NCBI RefSeq assembly: GCF_052162025.1
Contig: NZ_CP197401.1
Span: forward strand, 2,046,001-2,110,000
DNA: 64,000 nt
Origin: Methylobacter sp015476545
Lineage (GTDB): Bacteria; Pseudomonadota; Gammaproteobacteria; Methylococcales; Methylomonadaceae
Reading direction: 5' to 3'
The position numbers and the translations under genes are program-made. Of this stretch, positions 34,003 through 41,370 are shown one piece after another. Positions within the stretch are counted from its first letter, which is position 1. Every line of letters starts with the position of its first letter. A model generated the notes under the pieces. It was not told the DNA's origin and did not search any database. It saw only the letters and a list, made by a program, of their open reading frames with translations.

Positions 34003-34346
34003 GATTCGGTTAAAAGTAACTTTCCAGTTTGTCGCTGAAATCAGCGCTTATGTCGGGGCGAATTCATTTATGCCCTTCGGGTACTTGTGCCCCTCGGGTA
34101 TTCGCCCTGGGCGACTGAAGTCGCCCCCACATGGCTCGTCACAATTCAGGGAAGTTATTTCTCGCCTTATCCTTAGCCTATCGCTGTCAGGACACGCCAG
34201 GTATTGGCGGCACCTGGCTGGAGAATATTGCTAATAAGACGAAGGGAATGTTAGTCTTGCCGGAATTGATTTACCTGAACGGTCAACACGATGAATATAC
34301 GCGCGCCGATCTTGCGAAGCCAGCATTCAAAATTATCTTTAAATTG
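34003..34346. other. Spacer with short hairpin-forming repeats
   Basis: 340 bp. Two perfect small hairpins lie here: CGCTGAAATCAGCG (34033-34046) and GGGCGAC-TGAA-GTCGCCC (34109-34126). Between them are short CCCTTCGGGTA-like repeats. These look like extragenic palindromes. The plus-strand frame stays open from 34131 into the MocA-like gene, but the part before 34347 lacks family resemblance. Confidence 0.5.
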
Positions 34347-34928
34347 ATGAGCCCGATTATCGGCATACTGTTGGCCGCCGGAGCCAGCCGGCGCTTCGGC
34401 GCTGACAAACTGATCCATATTTTGCCCGACGGCGATCAGGTAGCAGTGTGTGCCTGCCGCAATTTACTGGCCGGCACGGATGGCGTGCTGGCGGTGGTTC
34501 GCCCCGGCAGCGAGGAACTGGCTGCCCGGTTGCAGGCCGAAGGGGCGGAAGTTCGAATCTGCGCCGATGCCGGGCAAGGCATGGGCGCGAGCCTTGCCTT
34601 CGGGATTTGCGCCCGGCCTGAAGCCGCCGGCTGGCTGGTCGCTTTGGCCGACATGCCCTGGATAATGCCTGCGACCATTCGTAGGGTAGCGGATGAGCTT
34701 CGTTTGGGTGCACTTATCGCCGCGCCATGCTGGCAAGGCCAGCGCGGGCATCCTGTCGGCTTTTCGTACGTTTTAGGTCCGGATCTGACCGCGCTGAGTG
34801 GCGATGCCGGCGCGAAATCGGTGATTCAGGCCCATCTTGAGCAGCTTCGCCTTGTCGATTGTGATGATCCCGGTGTGCTTCGGGACATTGACAAACCGCA
34901 AGATTTGGAAATACTGACAAAAATTTAA
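34347..34928 (+). CDS. mocA: MocA-like nucleotidyltransferase for molybdenum cofactor
   Basis: 193 residues from ATG 34347 (reading MSPIIGILL), a start chosen from family length. LLAAGASRRFGADKLI is the nucleotide-binding signature, and ALADMPWIMPATIRRVAD carries the metal-binding Asp. A late HPVGFS and GDAGAKSVI match MocA/CTP:molybdopterin cytidylyltransferases. It would add CMP to the molybdenum cofactor for hydroxylases of the xanthine oxidase family. Ten bp later comes XdhC, then the two enzyme subunits, so it fits that task. No clear ribosome site is visible. Confidence 0.83.
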   Translation: MSPIIGILLAAGASRRFGADKLIHILPDGDQVAVCACRNLLAGTDGVLAVVRPGSEELAARLQAEGAEVRICADAGQGMGASLAFGICARPEAAGWLVALADMPWIMPATIRRVADELRLGALIAAPCWQGQRGHPVGFSYVLGPDLTALSGDAGAKSVIQAHLEQLRLVDCDDPGVLRDIDKPQDLEILTKI

Positions 34929-34937
34929 AAAACCATC

Positions 34938-35735
34938 GTGACTCGGGACATTCTCAATCTCCAGCTGGAACTGCGCGAAGCGCGTCATCCCTACGCCCTG
35001 GCGACGGTGGTCGAAATACTGGGTTCGTCTTCGGCCAAGCCTGCCGCCAAGGCGCTGATCGACCTTTCGGGCAAGATTGTTGCCGGTTGGGTCGGCGGTG
35101 GCTGTGCGCAGGTCATAGTGTCCAGGGCGGCGCTTGAGTGTCTTGATACAGGAGAGCCCTGCGTGATCGAAATCGACCTGAACGATGAAGTTTTCGGTGC
35201 AGGAATGCCTTGTGGCGGCAGCATGCGGGTATACGTCGAACCGGTATTGCCCAAGCCGCTGCTCTGGCTGATGGGTCATGGGCGCATTGTGGAAAGCCTC
35301 TGCGAATTCGCTCACCGGGTAGGATTTGAAGCGGTTGTCAATGATCCGCAGGCCACCGAGGACCGCTTTCCCACCGCTTTCCGCGTGATCAGCGACGACA
35401 GCCGATACCAGCAATTGCAGCCGCAAACGGGCGATTTTGTGGTTATCGCCACTCATCATAAGGGCGACTATGAATCGCTGACCCGCGCTCTGCAATCCGA
35501 AGCCCTGTATATCGCGCTGGTCTCCAGTCGCAAGCGGGCGAAACTGGTGCTGGAGCGACTGCGGCAGGAAGGTTTTCCCGAAACCAGCCTTGCCAGAGTG
35601 CGAGCGCCTGCCGGCCTGGATTTGGGGGCGAGATTGCCGGAGGAGATTGCCTTGTCCATCGTCAGTGAAATGGTACGGGTGAGGCGGAGAGGAAACGGCG
35701 AACCATTGAGCAAAATTTCGCCGGCGACGGACTAA
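34938..35735 (+). CDS. xdhC: XdhC/CoxI-family molybdenum-enzyme maturation protein
   Basis: 265 residues from a GTG at 34938. The N-terminal XdhC domain has VEILGSSSAKPAAKALI and GWVGGGCAQ, and the Rossmann-like C-terminal domain begins LLWLMGHGRIVESLCEF and continues with ATHHKGDYESL and YIALVSSRKRAKLV. XdhC proteins protect and sulfurate the cofactor before insertion into hydroxylases. It lies between a MocA-like gene and the structural subunits. Confidence 0.88.
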   Translation: MTRDILNLQLELREARHPYALATVVEILGSSSAKPAAKALIDLSGKIVAGWVGGGCAQVIVSRAALECLDTGEPCVIEIDLNDEVFGAGMPCGGSMRVYVEPVLPKPLLWLMGHGRIVESLCEFAHRVGFEAVVNDPQATEDRFPTAFRVISDDSRYQQLQPQTGDFVVIATHHKGDYESLTRALQSEALYIALVSSRKRAKLVLERLRQEGFPETSLARVRAPAGLDLGARLPEEIALSIVSEMVRVRRRGNGEPLSKISPATD

Positions 35736-35870
35736 AGGAAACAGATACTGCTCTGCCGCATCGGCGTACGACTTTTACGGCCCCAAAATGTCCATGTAGA
35801 ATTCTGGCCAATGCCCCACGGATGTTTATGCGGGCGTCTTTATTTTTAACGACTCGAGGAGAAATGCCTT

Positions 35871-36338
35871 ATGATCACGCTCGATATCAACGGCAAGCCC
35901 CATCAGATTGATTTGCCCGAAGATACCCCCCTTCTTTGGGCCTTGCGCGACTATCTAGGTCTGACCGGAACCAAGTACGGCTGCGGCATGGCTTTATGCG
36001 GCGCCTGCACGGTGCACCTCGACGGAAAGTCTGTGCGCGCCTGCGTAACGCCTGTCTCGGCCGCCACGGGCAAAAAAGTTGTCACCATCGAAGCGATCGA
36101 TCAGGATGCAATGGGAAAGAAAGTTCAGGAAGCTTGGTTAACGCTGGGCGTACCGCAATGCGGTTATTGCCAGCCTGGTCAGATCATGACGGCCACAGCC
36201 CTGCTCAAGCAAAAACCCAAACCAACCGATGCCGATATCGATGCCGCCATGAGCGGCAATCTCTGCCGTTGCGGCACTTACACACGCATACGCGCCGCCA
36301 TCAAGCAAGCTGCCGGAACAACGGAGGTCAAGCCATGA
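35871..36338 (+). CDS. iorA: 2Fe-2S subunit of a molybdenum hydroxylase (IorA-like)
   Basis: 155 residues. Two [2Fe-2S] clusters are evident: the plant-ferredoxin type with CGMALCGACTVHLDGKSVRAC, and the second with CGYCQPGQIM and LCRCGTYTRI. This matches the small subunit of isoquinoline 1-oxidoreductase-type two-subunit enzymes, passing electrons from the molybdenum site to a cytochrome-type acceptor. GAGGAG sits upstream of ATG 35871. The gene overlaps the large subunit by ATGA (36335-36338). Confidence 0.93.
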   Translation: MITLDINGKPHQIDLPEDTPLLWALRDYLGLTGTKYGCGMALCGACTVHLDGKSVRACVTPVSAATGKKVVTIEAIDQDAMGKKVQEAWLTLGVPQCGYCQPGQIMTATALLKQKPKPTDADIDAAMSGNLCRCGTYTRIRAAIKQAAGTTEVKP

Positions 36339-38689
36339 AAACCCCACTGGATCGCTCCGAATTGAACATTGATCGGCTGGATAGCGATGACCTGCATATC
36401 GTCAATATCAGTCGACGCGCGTTTCTCAAGGATCTGGCGCTGACCGGATTCGTACTGGCCGCTGGGTTTCCTTCGCTGATAGAGGCGGAGGAAACCGCTC
36501 CACATACAGACGAGGCGAAGTATGGCGCCGACGCTATGCCGCACGGCTGGGTGGACAATCCCTTGGTGTTCGTCGCGATAGCGGATGACGGCACAGTCAC
36601 CATCGTTTGCCACCGTTCGGAAATGGGGCAAGGTATACGTACCAGCCTGCCCATGGTCGTGGCCGACGAACTCGAAGCCGACTGGAACCGTGTACGCATC
36701 GAACAGGCGCCCGGCGACGAAAAACGCTACGGCAATCAGGATACCGACGGCTCCCGCAGCATGCGCCATTTCTTCCTGCCCATGCGTCGGGTCGGCGCGG
36801 CTGCCCGCGCCATGCTTGAAGCGGCGGCGGCCGCACAATGGCAAGTGCCTATCCAGGAGGTTCGTGCCGAACAGCATCAGGTCCGCCATGCTGCGACCGG
36901 CAGAACACTCGGCTACGGTCAACTGGCCCAGGCTGCAGCAAAACTGCCGGTCCCTTCCCGCGAAAGCCTGCGCTTAAAAAAACCGGCGGAGTTCCGTTAC
37001 ATCAGCAAGGGCCAGGTCGGAATCTACGATGGGCAGGATATGGTCAAAGGCAGAGGCGTGTACGGTATCGATGTTCGACTCAAGGACATGCTGTATGCTG
37101 TAGTAGCACGGCCTCCCGCGTTTGGCGGCAAAGTCCTGCATTATGACGCCAAAGACGCCCTGAAGGTGCCGGGCGTAGTACGCGTGCTCGGACTCAAAGG
37201 TAGTCCTCCGCCTGCCGAATATAACCCGCTCGGCGGCATCGCCGTGATCGCCCGCAATACCTGGGCGGCGATTCAGGGGCGCAAGGCGCTCAAGATTGAA
37301 TGGGACAAAGGGCCTAATGGCAGCTATGACTCGGCAGCTTACAAGGCTGAGCTCGAGGCCGCCGCGCGCAAACCGGGCAAGGTAATGCGCAACGACGGCA
37401 ATATCGATGCCGCTATGGAGGGCGCGGCCAGACGGATTGATGCCGAGTATTATATTCCGCATCTTGCCCAGGCGCCGATGGAGCCGCCGGCGGCGACCGC
37501 CCGCATCGTCGACGGCCAGTGTGAAATCTGGACCTGCACGCAGGCGCCGCAAGTGGCCCGCGACCGTGTGGCCAAATGGCTCAAGCTGCCGGCAGATAAA
37601 GTCACGGTACACGTCACCTTGCTGGGCGGCGGATTCGGACGCAAATCCAAACCCGACTATGTCATTGAAGCGGCGCTCTTGTCGCAGGCCATGAACGGCC
37701 AGCCTGTCAAACTGACCTGGACGCGCGAGGATGATCTGCATCATGCCTACTTCCACACCGTTTCACTCGAGCGGCTGGAGGCGGGGCTGGATGACCAGGG
37801 TAAGCCCGTGGCCTGGCTGCACAGAACAGTCGCTCCTTCGATTTCCTCTATTTTCGCTCACGGCAGCAAGCACGAGATGACGGCTGAACTTGGCATGGGC
37901 GTCATCAATGTGCCTTTTGCAATACCCAATGTGCGGATCGAAAACCCGGAGGCCGAGGCGCATACACGTATCGGCTGGTTTCGGTCGGTGTCTAATATCC
38001 CTCATGCTTTTGCTGTTCAATCCTTCGTTGCCGAACTGGCTGCGGCGACAGAACGCGATCCCAAGGATTTTCTGCTGGACCTGATCGGGCCGCCGCGCCG
38101 CATCGATCCGCGTACGCTTGAAGATACCTGGAATCATGGCGAATCACCCCAATTGTATCCGGTAGACACCGGGCGACTGCGCCGCGTGACCGAAACCGTT
38201 GCGCGTGAGGCCGGCTGGGGACGCTCGCTGCCTCGGGGGCGGGGACTGGGCATCGCGGCCCATTACAGTTTCGTCACTTACGTCGCGGCCGTGGCGGAGG
38301 TGGCTGTCGGCGAAGACGGCAGACTGAGCATACCCAGAATCGATGTGGCGGTGGATTGCGGTCCTCAGGTCAATCCGGAAAGAATCCGTTCGCAGATCGA
38401 GGGCGCCTGCATCATGGGCGTCAGCCTGGCCACTCTGGGTGAAATCAGCTTCAAGGATGGCGCCGTGATGCAGGATAACTTCGATACGTATCAGCTCACC
38501 CGGATGGATGACGCGCCCCGAGAAATTCGGGTCCACATGCTGCCGGCAACTGACTTCGACACGCCGCTGGGCGGAGTGGGCGAACCGGGCGTACCGCCTA
38601 TTGCGCCGGCATTGTGCAACGCGATTTTTGCCGCCACTGGCCAGCGCATCCGGCAACTGCCAATCGGGGATCAACTGCTTAAAGACTGA
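36335..38689 (+). CDS. iorB: Tat-exported molybdenum-hydroxylase large subunit (IorB-like)
   Basis: 784 residues from ATG 36335 (GGAGG 7-8 bp upstream). A twin-arginine signal, ISRRAFLKDLALTGFVLAAG, leads the protein and its co-folded small subunit to the periplasm. Two aldehyde oxidase/xanthine dehydrogenase-type molybdopterin-binding regions follow, with GQGIRTSLPMVVADEL and GGGFGRKSKPDYVIEA; the catalytic Glu is expected in GGVGEPGVPPI near the end. The substrate (aldehyde or N-heterocycle) cannot be told. Confidence 0.93.
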   Translation: MKTPLDRSELNIDRLDSDDLHIVNISRRAFLKDLALTGFVLAAGFPSLIEAEETAPHTDEAKYGADAMPHGWVDNPLVFVAIADDGTVTIVCHRSEMGQGIRTSLPMVVADELEADWNRVRIEQAPGDEKRYGNQDTDGSRSMRHFFLPMRRVGAAARAMLEAAAAAQWQVPIQEVRAEQHQVRHAATGRTLGYGQLAQAAAKLPVPSRESLRLKKPAEFRYISKGQVGIYDGQDMVKGRGVYGIDVRLKDMLYAVVARPPAFGGKVLHYDAKDALKVPGVVRVLGLKGSPPPAEYNPLGGIAVIARNTWAAIQGRKALKIEWDKGPNGSYDSAAYKAELEAAARKPGKVMRNDGNIDAAMEGAARRIDAEYYIPHLAQAPMEPPAATARIVDGQCEIWTCTQAPQVARDRVAKWLKLPADKVTVHVTLLGGGFGRKSKPDYVIEAALLSQAMNGQPVKLTWTREDDLHHAYFHTVSLERLEAGLDDQGKPVAWLHRTVAPSISSIFAHGSKHEMTAELGMGVINVPFAIPNVRIENPEAEAHTRIGWFRSVSNIPHAFAVQSFVAELAAATERDPKDFLLDLIGPPRRIDPRTLEDTWNHGESPQLYPVDTGRLRRVTETVAREAGWGRSLPRGRGLGIAAHYSFVTYVAAVAEVAVGEDGRLSIPRIDVAVDCGPQVNPERIRSQIEGACIMGVSLATLGEISFKDGAVMQDNFDTYQLTRMDDAPREIRVHMLPATDFDTPLGGVGEPGVPPIAPALCNAIFAATGQRIRQLPIGDQLLKD

Positions 38690-39079
38690 ACAGGGATGGG
38701 CATGAAATACTTCCTCAAGCAGGCGGAGGATTTTTCGGTGCAGGTGCGGATTGATTCGCGCAGTGTGAATGAATTTGCACCTATAATTTTCTGATTTATT
38801 CCTTGCTCACTGCTACTTCGCGTCGCACAGCAATTTGCCACCCTTCTGCTGCGTCGGCTTTACTGCGCCGTTAACTGCAAGCAAAGCGGGCATGCCTCGC
38901 CCTTAACACACTGAGTCAGCATCATGGTTAACCAGACAGAGCAAAACCATGTTTAAAGGCAGGAAATTCTATTTGAGCTGAGGTACAATTTGCTCGGGCA
39001 AGCTCTTGCTCAAACTATGCAGTATTTGCCCGTATATGAGATCTCCTGTCTAGTATGGAATTAGAGTAATGATGGACTA
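38690..39079. other. Spacer upstream of IS630, carrying the probable S8-protease promoter region
   Basis: 390 bp. A 30-codon frame at 38702-38794 starts MKYFLKQAEDFSVQVR but has no family. From 38963 to 39020 the sequence resembles 45232-45289 ahead of tpsB. IS630 follows at 39080. Before those insertions this segment would have lain about 150 bp from the protease start at 41371. Confidence 0.45.
38963..39020 (+). promoter_or_regulatory. Upstream segment shared with the tpsB region (copy 1)
   Basis: By eye about three quarters of the positions match 45232-45289, centred on TTTGAGCTGAGGTACAATTTGC against TTTAAGTTGCGGTACAATCTGC. GGTACAAT resembles a -10 element. Conservation between otherwise unrelated spacers suggests a shared promoter or binding site. 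Confidence 0.4.
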
Positions 39080-39151
39080 GAGCATTTATCTGTTACCTAA
39101 GATCAAGCCGTATTGCTAAAATGGGGCTTCATTGAATGAGAATGACCGAAG

Positions 39152-39517
39152 ATGCCCAAACCTTACTCAGAAGACTTGCGCTTGCGTGTCGCGAAGGCTG
39201 TTGACAGCGGCAAAACGACACGCGAAGTCAGCGCGCACTATCAAGTCAGCCCCTCCTTTGTCTCCAGAGTGCATCAACTCTGGAAAAACACCGGCGGCGT
39301 TCAGAGCAAGCCGATCGGTGGTTACAGACGGGCCCTGTTGGAACCCTATGCAGCCGCCATCAAGGAACAGTTGGCGAACAGCCCATCGATGACCTTGAAG
39401 GAACTGCAGGATTGGCTGGAAACTGAACAAGCCCTGAGTGTATCGATTTCGGCCATTGATAAGTTTATCCGGCACAAACTGGGCTATCGCTATAAAAAAA
39501 ACGGTCGTTGCCAGTGA
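39152..39517 (+). CDS. IS630 element 1 transposase, frame A (HTH part)
   Basis: 121 residues: MPKPYSEDLRLRVAKAVDSG and a helix-turn-helix REVSAHYQVSPSFVSRVHQLW, followed by a second HTH. The frame enters an A8 run (39494-39501) and ends soon after at TGA 39515-39517. A +1 slip at the run would join it to frame B as one DDE transposase of about 315 residues. Confidence 0.85.
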   Translation: MPKPYSEDLRLRVAKAVDSGKTTREVSAHYQVSPSFVSRVHQLWKNTGGVQSKPIGGYRRALLEPYAAAIKEQLANSPSMTLKELQDWLETEQALSVSISAIDKFIRHKLGYRYKKNGRCQ

Positions 39518-40100
39518 ACAGCAGCGCGAGGATGTCGCCAGGGCTCGCGAGCAATGGCAAGCCTGGCAGCAAACCTGCGATCTGTCGAAGTTGGTGTTTC
39601 TGGACGAAACAGGGCTATCTACCAACATGATCCGTCGTTATGGACGGGCCTTGGGTGGTGCTCGCTGCCGGGATGCTGCCCCAGCTGGTCACTGGCAAAC
39701 GCTGACTTTTATTGCCGGCTTGCGTGCCGACAAACTCACGGCACCCTGGTGTGTGGATCAAGCCATGACGGGCGAAGCCTTCAAGGAATACCTGCGTTCG
39801 CAGCTGGCGCCAACTTTGAAACCCGGTGATATTGTTATTTGTGACAACCTGCCTGCGCATAAGGTGGCGGAAGTCCGGGATATTGTTGAAGCACACGGGG
39901 CGACGATCAAATACCTGCCGCCTTACAGCCCTGATCTGAATCCGATCGAGCAGGTTTTCGCCAAGCTGAAGGCGCTTTTGCGCAAGGCAGCGGCACGAAC
40001 TTATGACAATCTCTGGCGCACTGTCGGCCAATTAATGGAGCGGTTTCATCCCGACGAATGCCTGAACTTCTTCAGGCATTCAGGCTATGTTTCTGACTAA
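39502..40100 (+). CDS. IS630 element 1 transposase, frame B (DDE part)
   Basis: It has no start codon of its own near the join; the reading frame continues from frame A by slippage at 39494-39501. The catalytic DDE motif is visible: VFLDETGLSTNM (first Asp), IVICDNLPAHK (second Asp) and the Glu in YSPDLNPIEQVF. It ends at TAA 40098-40100, 3 bp before the right inverted repeat. Confidence 0.85.
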
Positions 40101-40190
40101 AAAATAAATGCTCTAGTGCACTGCCAACGCTAAGAATATGGGCTACCTAAAACTGTCTAATAGGCTTTTTTCCCAAACCGGAGACGAGAC

Positions 40191-40634
40191 ATGCCCAAGA
40201 AATACATTGTCCGCCTGAGCGATACGGAACGTCATCATCTTCAAGAGGTGATCAAAAAACTTCAAGGCAGCTCACAAAAAGTCCGGCGTGCGCAGATTCT
40301 GTTCAAGGCCGATGCGAATGGCCCGGGTTGGACAGACCAGCGGATTGCGGAGGCCTACGCATGCCGGATCAACACGGTCGAAAAGATCCGCCAGCGCTTT
40401 GTCGAAGAGGGCTTTGAACGGGCGTTGGAAGGCCGAAAACGCGAGTATCCGCCGACCCCGAGGTTATTGGACGGGGCACAGGAAGCGCGCATTATCGCCA
40501 CGCGCTTGGGATCGCCGCCGGCAGGCTATGCGCGCTGGAGCCTGCGGCTGTTGGCCGGGCGCGTCGTGGAACTGGGGATTGTAGACGCCATCAGCCATGA
40601 GACCGTCCGCAAGCTGATTAAAAAAACGGCATGA
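40191..40634 (+). CDS. IS630 element 2 transposase, frame A (HTH part)
   Basis: 147 residues: an N-terminal helix (TERHHLQEVIKKLQGSS), HTH domains (DQRIAEAYACRINTVEKIRQRF) and SHETVRKLIKKTA. It ends at TGA 40632-40634. The A7 run (TTAAAAAAACGG at 40619-40627) would allow a -1 slip into frame B, giving KLIKKNG as related transposases have. Confidence 0.88.
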   Translation: MPKKYIVRLSDTERHHLQEVIKKLQGSSQKVRRAQILFKADANGPGWTDQRIAEAYACRINTVEKIRQRFVEEGFERALEGRKREYPPTPRLLDGAQEARIIATRLGSPPAGYARWSLRLLAGRVVELGIVDAISHETVRKLIKKTA

Positions 40635-41326
40635 CGCAGCGGGCGATTGCCTATTGGGTGATTCCGCCCGAGCAGGACGCCGAATTTGTGGCTGCAATGG
40701 AAGAGGTGCTGGACGTGTATGCGCGACCGTATGAGGCCGCGCATCCGGTCCTTTGCATGGACGAACAACCGATACAGTTGATCAAAGAGACCCGTACGCC
40801 ACGACCGGGGACGCTGACGCAGCCGCCACGGGTCGATTACGAATACGAGCGTGCCGGCACCGCCAGCTTGTTCCTGTTTACCGAGCCGTTAGTCGGATGG
40901 CGCGAGGTGACGGCCCGCCCTCAGCGCACCAAAGCAGATTGGGCCAAAGAAGTGGCCCGCTTGCTGGAAGGGCGTTATGCCCAGTGTCCCGTGGTGACGC
41001 TGGTGAGCGACAATCTCAACACCCATACCAAAGGAGCCTTTTATGAGGTCTTCGAACCCGAACGTGCCCGCAACCTCGTACGGCGGATCAAGTTTTGCCA
41101 GACGCCCAAGCATGGCAGTTGGTTGAATATCGCTGAAAATGAGTTGAGTACCCTGACCCGACAGTGCCTGGCGCATCGAAGGTTCGGTGACATGGAAACC
41201 TTACGGACTGAAATTAGCGCCTGGTCGAGCTCTGTTAATAGCAAACAACGCGGTGTCGATTGGCAGATGAAAGTGGACGATGCACGAACGAAACTGAAAT
41301 CCATTTACCCTAAAATTAAGCTGTGA
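40631..41326 (+). CDS. IS630 element 2 transposase, frame B (DDE part)
   Basis: 231 residues: YWVIPPEQDAEFVAAMEEVLDVY, then VLCMDEQPIQL with the first Asp, LVSDNLNTHT with the second and the Glu in HGSWLNIAENELS. It overlaps frame A by ATGA (40631-40634) but more probably is reached by frameshift. It completes the DDE transposase of an IS630-type element. Confidence 0.88.
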   Translation: MTQRAIAYWVIPPEQDAEFVAAMEEVLDVYARPYEAAHPVLCMDEQPIQLIKETRTPRPGTLTQPPRVDYEYERAGTASLFLFTEPLVGWREVTARPQRTKADWAKEVARLLEGRYAQCPVVTLVSDNLNTHTKGAFYEVFEPERARNLVRRIKFCQTPKHGSWLNIAENELSTLTRQCLAHRRFGDMETLRTEISAWSSSVNSKQRGVDWQMKVDDARTKLKSIYPKIKL

Positions 41327-41370
41327 CAATGCACTAGTAGGGAATAACAATAACTTATGGAAGAACAATA

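Larger units (their letters stand above)
39080..40113 (+). mobile_element. IS630-family element 1
   Basis: The perfect 13-bp inverted repeats CTAGAGCATTTAT (39077-39089) and ATAAATGCTCTAG (40104-40116) bound the element, with TA target duplications inside the CTAG sequences (39078-39079 and 40114-40115), as IS630 elements do. It is 1034 bp. The transposase is encoded in two frames overlapping near 39494. Confidence 0.9.
40116..41334 (+). mobile_element. IS630-family element 2, abutting element 1
   Basis: The ends TAGTGCACTGCCAAC (from 40114) and the inverted CAATGCACTA (to 41336) pair imperfectly over about 19 bp. Its left TA target is the right TA of element 1, so the two share one dinucleotide. 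It carries a different transposase, with two frames overlapping by ATGA. Confidence 0.85.

Noticed and set aside
35936..36334. Extended upstream start of the large hydroxylase subunit at 35936
   Set aside because: This part overlaps the 2Fe-2S gene in another frame and is Arg-rich nonsense; the Tat signal begins at ATG 36335 with a ribosome site.
36278..38674. Several minus-strand frames of 120-260 codons over the molybdenum hydroxylase
   Set aside because: Antisense shadows of a GC-rich gene with strong protein evidence on the plus strand.
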